From assembly GCA_015490835.1 (NCBI GenBank), contig WFXA01000188.1:1-32538 (forward strand): a stretch of 32,538 bases of DNA, read 5' to 3'. Under the pieces are notes generated by a model. That model saw only the letters and a list, made by a program, of their open reading frames with translations. It searched no databases and was not told the DNA's origin. The stretch is from Flavobacteriaceae bacterium. GTDB lineage: Bacteria > Bacteroidota > Bacteroidia > Flavobacteriales > Flavobacteriaceae. Shown here piece by piece: positions 26,301 through 32,538 of this stretch; within the stretch, counting starts at the first letter, position 1; the number at the start of each line of letters is the position of its first letter. The translations under genes and the position numbers were made by a program.

Positions 26301-26504
26301 CTCGGCTAATTCTGTTAATGTATTAAGAACACGCTGTTTCATTTCGGCTACAGCTTTGTTTGTAAAAGTAATAGCAAGTAAATATTTATAATAGTCGTTA
26401 TCCTTAGCTCCCAAAATAACCGAAAGATACTCTTTTACCAACGTAAATGTTTTTCCGCTTCCGGCAGCAGCATCATAAATAGTAAAGGTGTGTGTGTTTT
26501 TCAA
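23346..26504 (-). CDS. AddA-like UvrD-family helicase/nuclease
   Basis: This 1052-residue superfamily 1A helicase with a C-terminal nuclease processes double-strand DNA ends for recombination. Helicase motifs in order: I, AAGSGKTFTLVKEYL (Lys18, Thr19); Ia, LAITFTNKAVAEMKQR; II, FIDEFQDTSALQW; III, LLVGDVKQSIYRWRGG; IV, LDTNYRS; V, VQLMTVHKAKGLEFEVVIFP; VI, LYVAFTRAIDQLYVL. Near the C terminus VTIVDYKTGSK supplies the PD-(D/E)XK catalytic Asp and Lys. The combination defines AddA/RecB-type enzymes. The AddB-like subunit is on the same strand but separated by kbl and ompA, each with its own promoter. No TAnnTTTG box was seen in the 159 bp upstream. Confidence 0.9.
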   Translation of the reverse strand: MKNTHTFTIYDAAAGSGKTFTLVKEYLSVILGAKDNDYYKYLLAITFTNKAVAEMKQRVLNTLTELAEWNEEKNPSEIAKVLSEETNFTFSEMAIKAGNVLKHLLNHYSNFTIETIDGFNHKLIRTFAKELKLAANFEVFLDILLLISEAVDRLIDKTGENENNTRFILDYALEKLDDDKSWDITKDIAKAAKLIYDETNADKIKTLLEKDTKTFIKFKNQLLSKKRKLSQEAKTIAEETLALISQSGVEFSDFSGQYLPKFLKKISLRDFAVKFELKWQEKLITGEAMYNKGLPKKDPHTASVMEAIQPKITKQFLSIKQLLFKIQLTEALLKNITPLSVINLVQQEIEQLKTERNILPISDFNKLINKQIKNQPAPFIYERLGERFRHFFIDEFQDTSALQWENLMPLIENALSQQYHDGNKGSLLLVGDVKQSIYRWRGGLPEQFLNLINHHQPFVEKQQVKSLDTNYRSREEIIKFNNRFFSYLSGYLGDPKHKKLFEDGNKQKHTKKQGGYINFTFVLDDEEEDKKETQAKEVLAIIKKLKENDYNYKDICVLTRKNEEAAYLGKYLMEEDIPVVSPDSLLLQYASKIKCLITVLTLTLYPENEQAKIELLYFLHKHFDLQIDQHTFFSELLNTSPKSFSEKLKRYSINLDFQILQKSGLYEGCEYCIQQLGFNKESDAYLFEFMDFVWQFEQQPLTGKQLFLEQWELNKNKLSVSANENIDGVQLMTVHKAKGLEFEVVIFPYAEKDIYKEIEPKAWYVLTEEENEYPFNEFLINYNQQLQLYGGEQGACITEERTHQLELDNFNILYVAFTRAIDQLYVLSEKPKDTQKDKPISKFNQFFKAYFSSINIWNDDQLIYEQGAFSPPEIQENNSNKRLQITPNYNSVFSEAQQLKIAAGNALLWKNNLHLSVEEGKMFHSLMAKIKYHQDFDAFKQTQPINREIKNKIELLLSHPKLTSLFDASVSQTIYTEKEICNAKGEIIIPDRINISTNNEVTIVDYKTGSKNSSHQLQINQYAEALSNMGYKIIHKYLVYISETYPDLVNVN

Positions 26505-26620
26505 AATTTATTTTTTTTACTAAGGTACATAAAGTTTAGAAAAAACACATTATAACAATTATCTATAGGGTTATAAGTGATACAAACTTTTTTTTTAATG
26601 AAAGTAAAAAGAATATTATG

Positions 26621-26628
26621 TATTTTTG
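26621..26628 (+). promoter_or_regulatory. sodA promoter, -7 box TATTTTTG
   Basis: It is an exact TAnnTTTG match 35 nt before the sodA ATG, giving a leader of about 29 nt. No TTG is seen at -33. Confidence 0.45.
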
Positions 26629-26663
26629 GAAAAAAGTAAGTTTAACCTTTAAATATAGAAATT

Positions 26664-27272
26664 ATGTCTTTTGAATTACCAAAATTACCATACAGCTATG
26701 ATGCTTTAGAGCCTTACATTGATGCGCGTACAATGGAAATACACTTAACCAAACACCATCAGGGATATACCAACAATCTTAATAACGCAATTGCCGGAAC
26801 CGATATGGAGGGCAAAAGTATTGAAGCTATTTTAGGAAATCTAGATATGAACAACAAAGCCGTTAGAAATAATGGTGGTGGGTATTATAATCATTGTTTG
26901 TACTGGGAAATTATGGCACCCAATGCCGGAGGTAAACCAACCGGTGCTTTAGCCGAAGCTATTAATGATGCTTTTGGAAGTTTTGATGCATTTGCCGATG
27001 CATTTGCTGCTGCCGCTAAAACAAGGTTTGGATCTGGTTGGGCCTGGCTTACCGTACACAAAGGAGGTAAGGTAGAAGTGTGCTCTACTCCAAATCAAGA
27101 CAATCCGTTAATGCCAAATGTAGGTTGTGAAGGAACCCCAATTTTAGGAATTGATGTTTGGGAGCATGCTTATTATTTAAACTACCAAAATCGCAGACCC
27201 GATTATGTTAATGCATTTTTTAATGTAATAAACTGGGACGAAGTTTCTAGACGATATATCGAAAACAAGTAG
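26664..27272 (+). CDS. sodA: Superoxide dismutase [Mn] (Fe/Mn family)
   Basis: This 202-residue cytoplasmic enzyme converts superoxide to oxygen and hydrogen peroxide. Metal ligands are His27 ([11 protein letters not shown]), His77 ([11 protein letters not shown]), Asp164 and His168 ([18 protein letters not shown]). The second-sphere Gln145 in PNQDNPLM and the Gly residues of NNGGGYYNH fit the manganese or cambialistic type more than the iron type. No signal peptide is present. The gene is monocistronic, with a promoter box and a strong terminator shared with accC. Confidence 0.94.
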   Translation: MSFELPKLPYSYDALEPYIDARTMEIHLTKHHQGYTNNLNNAIAGTDMEGKSIEAILGNLDMNNKAVRNNGGGYYNHCLYWEIMAPNAGGKPTGALAEAINDAFGSFDAFADAFAAAAKTRFGSGWAWLTVHKGGKVEVCSTPNQDNPLMPNVGCEGTPILGIDVWEHAYYLNYQNRRPDYVNAFFNVINWDEVSRRYIENK

Positions 27273-27294
27273 TTTTATTTCTTTTTTAAGAATG

Positions 27295-27324
27295 AAAAAA
27301 GCCGGCAATGATGCCGGCTTTTTT
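27295..27324. terminator. Bidirectional terminator between sodA and accC
   Basis: AAAAAAGCCGGCA (27295-27307) pairs with TGCCGGCTTTTTT (27312-27324) across a 4-nt loop. It is a GC-rich stem with A and T tracts on either side, placed 22 bp after sodA and 8 bp after accC (minus strand). Confidence 0.92.
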
Positions 27325-27332
27325 TTAATTTT

Positions 27333-28685
27333 CTATTCATCTTCAGGTTCTTTCATCTGAAAACTATCCATAAAAGCGGTTGTATAGTTTCCTGCTATAA
27401 AATCCGGATGATTCATTAATTGAAGATGAAACGGAATGGTGGTTTTTACTCCTTCAATAACAAACTCCTCAAGTGCGCGTCTCATTTTTGCAATTGCCTC
27501 TTCTCTAGTCTGTGCGGTTGTTATGAGTTTTGCAATCATTGAGTCGTAATTAGGTGGAATTGTGTATCCGGCATAAACGTGCGTGTCTAACCTTACTCCA
27601 TGTCCGCCCGGTGCATGAAGAACTGTTATTTTGCCGGGTGACGGTCTAAAGTTGTTATAGGGGTCTTCGGCATTTATTCGACATTCAATGGCATGCAATT
27701 TTGGAGCATAGTTTATGCCAATAATAGGAATTCCAGCCGCTACTTTAATTTGTTCTCTAATTAGATCAAAATCTATTACTTGTTCGGTAATGGGATGTTC
27801 TACTTGAATACGCGTGTTCATCTCCATAAAATAGAAATTGCGGTGTTTATCTACTAAAAACTCAACTGTACCTGCTCCTTCATATTTTATGTATTCGGCT
27901 GCTTTTACGGCAGCTTTGCCCATTTCATCACGTAATTTTTCAGTCATAAACGGGCTCGGAGTTTCTTCGGTAAGTTTTTGGTGTCGTCTTTGAACAGAAC
28001 AGTCTCTTTCACTTAGGTGACATGCTTTGCCACGACTGTCTCCTACAATTTGAATTTCGATATGTCTGGGTTCTTCAATGAGTTTTTCCATATACATACC
28101 ATCATTTCCAAACGCCGCTTTAGATTCTTGTCTGGCACTATCCCAAGCTTCTTTTAAATCCTCGGGGTTCCATACGGCGCGCATTCCTTTACCTCCACCT
28201 CCGGCTGTGGCTTTAAGCATCACCGGATAGCCCATTTTTTTTGCCGTTTTTTCGGCATCTTTAAAATCTTTTAGCAAGCCTTCACTACCCGGAATAGTAG
28301 GCACGCCTGCCGCTTTCATCGTTGCTTTTGCAGTTGCTTTGTCGCCCATTTTACTGATCATTTCCGAAGAGGCTCCAATGAACTTAATATTGTGTTCTTT
28401 ACAAATTTTTGAAAATTGGGCATTTTCCGATAAAAATCCGTAACCCGGATGAATTGCATCGGCATTTGTGATTTCTGCCGCTGCGATAATATTTGGGATT
28501 TTAAGGTAACTTTGATTACTGGGTGGTGGTCCTATACAAACCGCTTCGTCCGCAAACCGAACATGTAAACTGTCTGCATCTGCTGTTGAATATACCGCAA
28601 CAGATTTAATACCCATTTCTTTACACGTTCTAATGATGCGTAGAGCTATTTCGCCTCTATTGGCTATAAGTATTTTTTTAAACAT
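27333..28685 (-). CDS. accC: Acetyl-CoA carboxylase, biotin carboxylase subunit
   Basis: This 450-residue enzyme carboxylates biotin on AccB using ATP and bicarbonate, the first half-reaction of malonyl-CoA formation. Signatures are [20 protein letters not shown] at the N terminus, the ATP-grasp glycine loop [12 protein letters not shown], the HIEIQIVGD strand, [12 protein letters not shown], and the catalytic [14 protein letters not shown] with Glu and Arg. PSPGKITV marks the C-terminal domain. The length is normal for AccC. It follows accB by 79 bp on the same strand; a possible internal promoter overlaps the accB stop codon. Confidence 0.96.
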   Translation of the reverse strand: MFKKILIANRGEIALRIIRTCKEMGIKSVAVYSTADADSLHVRFADEAVCIGPPPSNQSYLKIPNIIAAAEITNADAIHPGYGFLSENAQFSKICKEHNIKFIGASSEMISKMGDKATAKATMKAAGVPTIPGSEGLLKDFKDAEKTAKKMGYPVMLKATAGGGGKGMRAVWNPEDLKEAWDSARQESKAAFGNDGMYMEKLIEEPRHIEIQIVGDSRGKACHLSERDCSVQRRHQKLTEETPSPFMTEKLRDEMGKAAVKAAEYIKYEGAGTVEFLVDKHRNFYFMEMNTRIQVEHPITEQVIDFDLIREQIKVAAGIPIIGINYAPKLHAIECRINAEDPYNNFRPSPGKITVLHAPGGHGVRLDTHVYAGYTIPPNYDSMIAKLITTAQTREEAIAKMRRALEEFVIEGVKTTIPFHLQLMNHPDFIAGNYTTAFMDSFQMKEPEDE

Positions 28686-28759
28686 AACTTCTGGAAATAA
28701 TAAATCTCAAATAAAAAATCCTAATTGTATAAGGTTTAATTTTGCGATTTAAGGTTTGA

Positions 28760-28767
28760 CAAATTTA
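28760..28767 (-). promoter_or_regulatory. Possible internal promoter for accC, -7 box TAAATTTG
   Basis: It is an exact TAnnTTTG match that overlaps the accB stop codon, about 75 nt before the accC start. The region is AT-rich, so a chance match is possible. Confidence 0.28.
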
Positions 28768-29244
28768 AGACGGGTCAATTAAAAAAAGTGGTTGGTCAAA
28801 TTCTACCGGTGTAGCATCATCTACCAATACTTTAACTATTTTTCCGGATACTTCACTTTCTATTTCGTTAAAAAGTTTCATTGCCTCAATTACACATAAC
28901 GGATCTCCTTCTTTTATTGCATCACCTACTTCTACAAAGACCGGTTTGTCCGGTGAGGGTTTCCGATAAAAAGTTCCTATTATTGGAGATTTTATGGTTA
29001 TGTATTTTGAATCATTTGATGTTTCGGAAGGTGTTTCTTTTTGTGGTGTTTGGATCTCCTGCTGTGGTGAAGCAACTTGTTGGGCTTGTGCCATAGCAGG
29101 CATTTGCTGTATATATGTTGCTTCCGGTTTGTGATGCGAGCCGGTTCTTATGGTAATTTTAATATCATCCATTTCCAGTTTTACTTCACTGGCTCCGGAT
29201 TTTGCGACAAACTTAATTAGGTTTTGAATTTCTTTTAATTCCAT
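28765..29244 (-). CDS. accB: Acetyl-CoA carboxylase, biotin carboxyl carrier protein
   Basis: This 159-residue carrier protein has its biotin attached to Lys123 in VIEAMKLFNEIE. The N-terminal helical part (ELKEIQNLIKFVAKSGASEV) is followed by a Gln/Pro-rich flexible linker (about 45-78). The biotinyl-lipoyl domain runs from about 82 to 157, with IKSPIIGTFYRKPSPD and the thumb-like segment KPVFVEVGDAIKEGD. All are typical of AccB. It lies 24 bp after fabH and 79 bp before accC on the same strand, so the three probably share a transcript. Confidence 0.95.
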   Translation of the reverse strand: MELKEIQNLIKFVAKSGASEVKLEMDDIKITIRTGSHHKPEATYIQQMPAMAQAQQVASPQQEIQTPQKETPSETSNDSKYITIKSPIIGTFYRKPSPDKPVFVEVGDAIKEGDPLCVIEAMKLFNEIESEVSGKIVKVLVDDATPVEFDQPLFLIDPS

Positions 29245-29268
29245 ATTACTAGTTTTTGGTTGTTTTTA

Positions 29269-30261
29269 TTATTTTGAGTCATATGCCCAAGTGAGATATA
29301 TTGCTCCCCAAGAAAATCCACCTCCAAATGAGGAAAAAACAAGTTTATCTCCTTTTTTGAGTTGTTTTTCATAATCTACCAAACATAGTGGAAGCGTTGC
29401 CGAGGTGGTGTTTCCATATTTGTGAATATTTATCATCACTTTTTTTTCGGGTAAATTTAAGCGGTTTGCCGTTGCATCAATTATGCGTTTGTTGGCTTGG
29501 TGCGGTACGAGCCAATCTATCTCTTTAATAGTATTTTTATTCAGTAGCTCTTCCGATACATCTGCCATTTTTGAAACGGCAAATTTAAAAACGGTTCTTC
29601 CGTCTTGAAACACGTAGTGTTGTTTTTTTTCGACTGTTTCTTTAGATGCCGGGAGTATAGAGCCTCCGGCTTCTATTTTAAGATGTGGTCTTCCTTCACC
29701 GTCTGTTCGAAGTATTTCATCTTGCAAGCCATACCCTTCAGTGTTGGGCTCAAATAACACGGCTCCACCACCATCTCCAAATATAATACACGTGGCGCGA
29801 TCTTCATAGTCAATAATAGAGGACATTTTATCGGCTCCTATGAGGAGTACTTTTTTGTATCTTCCGGATTCAATATATTTTGCAGCTGTTGACATTCCGA
29901 ATAAAAAGCTGGAACATGCGGCAGTTAAATCGAAAGAAAAAGCATTAACTGCGCCTATTTTTGTAGCAACATAGGCTCCAGTAAAAGATACGGGCATATC
30001 AGGCGTTGCTGTTGACATTATAACAAGATCTATGTCTTTAGGATTGGTTTTACTCTTGGCAAGAAGGTTTTTTGCTGCCTGTATGGCAAGATAAGAGGTT
30101 CCTTCTCCTTCTTCTTTAAGAATTCTGCGTTCTTTAATTCCGGTGCGTGTTGTTATCCATTCGTCATTTGTATCAACCATGTTTTCCAACATTTGGTTAG
30201 TTAGTACGTAGTCCGGAACATAGCCTCCTACAGCTGTTATGGCTGCTGTTATTCTATTCAT
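29269..30261 (-). CDS. fabH: 3-oxoacyl-[acyl-carrier-protein] synthase III
   Basis: This 330-residue enzyme condenses acetyl-CoA (or a branched starter) with malonyl-ACP to start fatty-acid synthesis. The catalytic triad is Cys116 in DLTAACSSFLFG, His253 in LVPHQANKRI and Asn283 in HKYGNTTSAT. The ITTRTGIKERRI segment and the C-terminal FSSFGGGFSWGA are family hallmarks. Flavobacteria make many iso-branched fatty acids, so a branched-chain starter preference is plausible but not shown. It leads the fabH-accB-accC group and is separated from rpmF by a terminator. A near-match promoter box lies 28 nt upstream. Confidence 0.95.
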   Translation of the reverse strand: MNRITAAITAVGGYVPDYVLTNQMLENMVDTNDEWITTRTGIKERRILKEEGEGTSYLAIQAAKNLLAKSKTNPKDIDLVIMSTATPDMPVSFTGAYVATKIGAVNAFSFDLTAACSSFLFGMSTAAKYIESGRYKKVLLIGADKMSSIIDYEDRATCIIFGDGGGAVLFEPNTEGYGLQDEILRTDGEGRPHLKIEAGGSILPASKETVEKKQHYVFQDGRTVFKFAVSKMADVSEELLNKNTIKEIDWLVPHQANKRIIDATANRLNLPEKKVMINIHKYGNTTSATLPLCLVDYEKQLKKGDKLVFSSFGGGFSWGAIYLTWAYDSK

Positions 30262-30288
30262 ATCTTTTAATTAAATTCACTATGACGG

Positions 30289-30296
30289 CAAAAGTG
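30289..30296 (-). promoter_or_regulatory. Possible fabH promoter, -7 box CACTTTTG
   Basis: It differs from TAnnTTTG only at the first base and lies 27 nt before the fabH start codon, downstream of the rpmF terminator. It would drive fabH-accB-accC. Confidence 0.3.
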
Positions 30297-30371
30297 AGCG
30301 AAAAATACTAAAAAATGGTTAAAAACAGGTGCAAAATACGTTGTTTTTAAATTTTAGAAAAGTAAAAAACA

Positions 30372-30401
30372 AAAAACTCTCACAAGATTGCGAGAGTTTT
30401 T
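30372..30401 (-). terminator. Intrinsic terminator between rpmF and fabH
   Basis: AAAAACTCTC (30372-30381) and GAGAGTTTTT (30392-30401) form a perfect 10-bp stem with a 10-nt loop. On the minus strand the stem ends in a T tract. It begins 19 bp after the rpmF stop codon and separates the ribosomal gene from the fatty-acid genes. Confidence 0.72.
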
Positions 30402-30420
30402 AAAATAAAATATCATTGTG

Positions 30421-30618
30421 TTATGCCTCTATTTCTTCGGTGGCATCTATAACTATTTGACCCCGGTAATATAATTTACCTTCGTGCCAGTGTGCTCTGT
30501 GATACAAGTGCGCTTCACCTGTGATTGGATCTGTTGCAATTTGAGGTGCTTTTGCTTTGTAATGTGTTCTTCTTTTATCTCTTCTGGTTTTTGAGATTTT
30601 TCTTTTAGGATGTGCCAT
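30421..30618 (-). CDS. rpmF: 50S ribosomal protein L32
   Basis: This 65-residue protein of the large ribosomal subunit has the L32 start [19 protein letters not shown] and the middle [13 protein letters not shown]. It is of the Cys-free type: the positions that carry zinc-binding Cys pairs in some bacteria are not Cys here. The start codon overlaps the stop codon of the upstream DUF177 gene by one base, so the two are translationally coupled. Confidence 0.96.
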   Translation of the reverse strand: MAHPKRKISKTRRDKRRTHYKAKAPQIATDPITGEAHLYHRAHWHEGKLYYRGQIVIDATEEIEA

Positions 30619-31163
30619 TACTTATTTTCTTTTTTATCCGTTAATAATATTTTTAAGGTATCCCATCTTGGGTCTACTTCGTCTTTGTTTTTTGTTGTCT
30701 TATTAAGACTATGTTCTTCGAGTTTTGATAAAATTTCAGATTTTAATGTGCCGTTAACCACTCCGGGGTGAATTTTTTTTGCAGGCAAAGACAAAACGAT
30801 GGTTTCGTAAACATATTGTTGTATATTAACCTGATGACTTCCGTGAGGAATGATTAGCAATTCATCGTTGTCGTTATTGAATTCATCACCAAACTTAACT
30901 ACAAAATGGTACTCTCCCGAAACATCTTGATCGTAGGCTTCATTAGAAACGTCACAATTAATGTTTACAAATCCTTTAAACTGTATTGTAAACTCCAAGA
31001 GGGTTGGTTTTTTAAGAAGTACTACTTCTAGATTAATAGCTACGCTATTAAAATCTTTAAAATCAAAATTTGTAAAGAACGTGTTATTAATTTTAAAATT
31101 AAACAGGTGCTCTCCGAGTTTTAACCCGATAAACGGGATTGTAAATTCTTTCAGTTCTTTCAT
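30618..31163 (-). CDS. DUF177 family protein (YceD-like)
   Basis: This 181-residue protein from the ATG at 31163 begins [19 protein letters not shown], which fits the family better than the start at 31193 that would add ten basic residues. The middle shows the DUF177 pattern with a paired Cys position reduced to one ([20 protein letters not shown]), and the C terminus has [10 protein letters not shown]. The family (YceD) is linked to 23S rRNA and large-subunit ribosome assembly and is almost always encoded just before rpmF, as here. The exact role in Bacteroidota is not established. Confidence 0.86.
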   Translation of the reverse strand: MKELKEFTIPFIGLKLGEHLFNFKINNTFFTNFDFKDFNSVAINLEVVLLKKPTLLEFTIQFKGFVNINCDVSNEAYDQDVSGEYHFVVKFGDEFNNDNDELLIIPHGSHQVNIQQYVYETIVLSLPAKKIHPGVVNGTLKSEILSKLEEHSLNKTTKNKDEVDPRWDTLKILLTDKKENK

Positions 31164-31209
31164 AATCAAACGCCTGTTTAACAGCCACCTCATACAAATA
31201 AGGCGGGTG

Positions 31210-31217
31210 CAAAGATA
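31210..31217 (-). promoter_or_regulatory. Promoter of DUF177-rpmF, -7 box TATCTTTG
   Basis: It is an exact TAnnTTTG match on the minus strand in the gap after pdxA. The predicted start near 31205 gives a leader of about 40 nt to the ATG at 31163, or about 10 nt to the one at 31193. Confidence 0.45.
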
Positions 31218-31247
31218 TAAAAATATTTATATTGTGGTTTATTTCTT

Positions 31248-32309
31248 TTAAATCTTTTTCTGAAAAGGTTTCAGTTGCTTTTTCTGAAGTGGATTTTTGG
31301 TGATTTCAAGGTATTCTTTTCTTTTTTTATAAATTGATATTGCTTCAAAAACCGCCTCCTTAAAAGAGGTGTGGCACGCTTCGTTTTTTCCTGCAATGTC
31401 GTATGCTACTCCGTGATCTGGGGAGGTTCTAATTTTAGAAAGTCCCGCGGTAAAGTTTACCCCTTTTCCGAAAGAAAGGGTTTTGAAGGGTATTAATCCT
31501 TGATCGTGATAAGAAGCAATTATAGCGTCAAAATTTTTGTAGTTTCCTGAACCAAAAAAACTATCGGCTGCATAAGGACCAAATACTAAGTTTCCTTTTT
31601 TTCTTAATTGGTCAAGTGTGGGTGTTAAGATTGTGTCGTCTTCATTACCTATAACACCATGGTCGCCATTATGAGGATTAATGCCTAAAACTGCTATTTT
31701 TGGTTTTACAACACCAAAGTCTTGTTTTAAAGATTGGATTATGATAGAAACTTTTTCTTGAATTAACTCGGGTGTGATGTGTGCAGCAACCTCACTTACC
31801 GGAACATGGTCTGTGAGTAATCCCACTTTTAGCTTGTCTGAAATCATAAACATTAGTGCTTTTCCTTCAAGCTCTTTGGCTAAATAGTTAGTGTGACCGG
31901 GAAATTTAAAGGTTTCAGACTGAATAGATGTTTTGTTAATAGGAGCCGTTACCAGTACATCAATTTTATTTTCTTTAAGTGCCTGCGTGGCTGCGATTAA
32001 AGATTTTATTGCATATTCGCCTATTTTTTTATCTTCTTTTCCAAAATTTATTTCAACTGGTTCTTTCCAAACATTATAAATATTTACTTTTTTTGAAAGT
32101 ATTTTATTTAAATCGTCGATGCCATGCAAATTAGAACTTACATCAAACATTTTTTTAAAATGAGACGTTGTTTTTGTCGAGGCGAAGATAATCGGTGTGC
32201 AAAAATCTAACATTCTTGAATCTTTGAAGGTTTTTAAAATAACCTCACTGCCTATTCCGTTTAAATCGCCTATAGATATTCCTACTTTTATTTTATTTTC
32301 TTTATTCAT
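31248..32309 (-). CDS. pdxA: 4-hydroxythreonine-4-phosphate dehydrogenase
   Basis: This 353-residue NAD-dependent enzyme oxidises 4-phosphohydroxy-L-threonine in the DXP-dependent pathway to pyridoxal phosphate. The N terminus KVGISIGDLNGIGSE is typical, as are TAPINKTSI and FPGHTNYLA. Three metal-binding His are seen: His168 (LLTDHVP), His213 (NPHNGDHG) and His268 (SYHDQGLIPFK). The length is slightly above the usual 330, with a Lys-rich C-terminal tail. It supplies the cofactor used by the two PLP enzymes in this window. It is divergent from ribE and precedes DUF177, which has its own promoter. Confidence 0.95.
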   Translation of the reverse strand: MNKENKIKVGISIGDLNGIGSEVILKTFKDSRMLDFCTPIIFASTKTTSHFKKMFDVSSNLHGIDDLNKILSKKVNIYNVWKEPVEINFGKEDKKIGEYAIKSLIAATQALKENKIDVLVTAPINKTSIQSETFKFPGHTNYLAKELEGKALMFMISDKLKVGLLTDHVPVSEVAAHITPELIQEKVSIIIQSLKQDFGVVKPKIAVLGINPHNGDHGVIGNEDDTILTPTLDQLRKKGNLVFGPYAADSFFGSGNYKNFDAIIASYHDQGLIPFKTLSFGKGVNFTAGLSKIRTSPDHGVAYDIAGKNEACHTSFKEAVFEAISIYKKRKEYLEITKNPLQKKQLKPFQKKI

Positions 32310-32335
32310 TTTCCTCTTTATCCCTTTTTATATTT

Positions 32336-32343
32336 TAATTTTG
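32336..32343 (+). promoter_or_regulatory. ribE promoter, -7 box TAATTTTG
   Basis: It is an exact TAnnTTTG match on the plus strand 27 nt before the ribE ATG. It is only 5 bp from the opposing pdxA box. Confidence 0.5.
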
Positions 32344-32348
32344 TGGTA

Positions 32349-32356
32349 CAAATGTA
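32349..32356 (-). promoter_or_regulatory. pdxA promoter, -7 box TACATTTG
   Basis: It is an exact TAnnTTTG match on the minus strand, giving a pdxA leader of about 35 nt. The predicted start lies inside the ribE -7 box. Confidence 0.5.
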
Positions 32357-32370
32357 ATTAATTGAAAATC

Positions 32371-32538
32371 ATGTTTACGGGTATTATAGAAACTTTAGGA
32401 AAAGTTATCAAATTAGAGAAAGATTCAGGCAATTTACATATACATGTTCAGAGCGCTCTTTCGCAACAACTAAAGGTGGACCAAAGTATTGCTCATAATG
32501 GTGTTTGCCTCACTGTTACAACTGTAAATAATAACAGC
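32371..32538 (+). CDS. ribE: Riboflavin synthase alpha chain, N-terminal part (3' end outside window)
   Basis: The ATG at 32371 opens 56 codons that run to the window edge. The first residues MFTGIIETLGKV are the near-invariant start of riboflavin synthase, in which two lumazine molecules are converted to riboflavin. VDQSIAHNGVCLTVT matches the first lumazine-binding repeat, whose usual form is GDSIAVNGVCLTV. No FMN riboswitch can fit in the 60-bp gap to pdxA. The rest of the gene is beyond the window. Confidence 0.92.
   Translation, partial: MFTGIIETLGKVIKLEKDSGNLHIHVQSALSQQLKVDQSIAHNGVCLTVTTVNNNS

Noticed and set aside
17726-26504. Anti-phage defence island based on helicase and nuclease genes
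   Set aside because: Both match AddA/AddB recombination subunits, and the genes between and around them (kbl, ompA, sodA, accC) are housekeeping.

Overview
The window is a chromosomal piece of an AT-rich Bacteroidota, almost certainly a member of the Flavobacteriaceae. The grounds are: proteins with the type IX secretion (T9SS) C-terminal sorting domain; an OmpA protein with five thrombospondin type-3 repeats; a MetG with the C-terminal EMAP-II-like tRNA-binding domain; a Cys-less L32; and many upstream sequences matching the Bacteroidota -7 promoter box TAnnTTTG. The genus cannot be fixed from the sequence alone.

Layout. Positions 1-6755 look like an accessory stretch. It starts with the right end of an ISL3-family element, followed by a methionine-type aminotransferase, a TPR hybrid histidine kinase, the right end of an IS256-family element, a seven-repeat FG-GAP secreted protein and an M43-type secreted metalloprotease. 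After a 328-bp intergenic region with a perfect palindrome and an orphan terminator-like hairpin comes metG, then a secreted delta-60-repeat protein and recJ. Next is a minus-strand group: a 43-residue membrane ORF, lpxH, queD, a MATE transporter and a GNAT acetyltransferase. A Usp protein runs on the plus strand, and a tRNA-Ala(GGC) on the minus strand sits tail-to-tail with it.

From 16.8 to 26.5 kb, all on the minus strand, lie an alpha/beta hydrolase, an AddB-like nuclease, the OmpA protein, kbl and an AddA-like helicase-nuclease. The two recombination subunits are thus separated by ompA and kbl. sodA (+) converges on accC across a strong bidirectional terminator. The rest is a core-metabolism block: DUF177-rpmF, a terminator, then fabH-accB-accC (start of fatty-acid synthesis), and pdxA divergent from a truncated ribE at the right edge.

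Regulation. About fifteen sites resemble TAnnTTTG at sensible distances from start codons. The ompA site also has a TTG exactly 19 bp upstream, the full Bacteroidota consensus. Six intrinsic-terminator-like hairpins between genes are annotated, plus a weaker AT-rich one. I found no CRISPR array, prophage, defence island or clearly new multi-gene system. The most useful unusual points are a -7 box inside the ISL3 end reading into the aminotransferase, an unannotated 43-residue membrane ORF with its own promoter and ribosome-binding site, interlocked divergent promoters at pdxA/ribE, a probably leaderless lpxH, and the palindrome plus orphan terminator upstream of metG.
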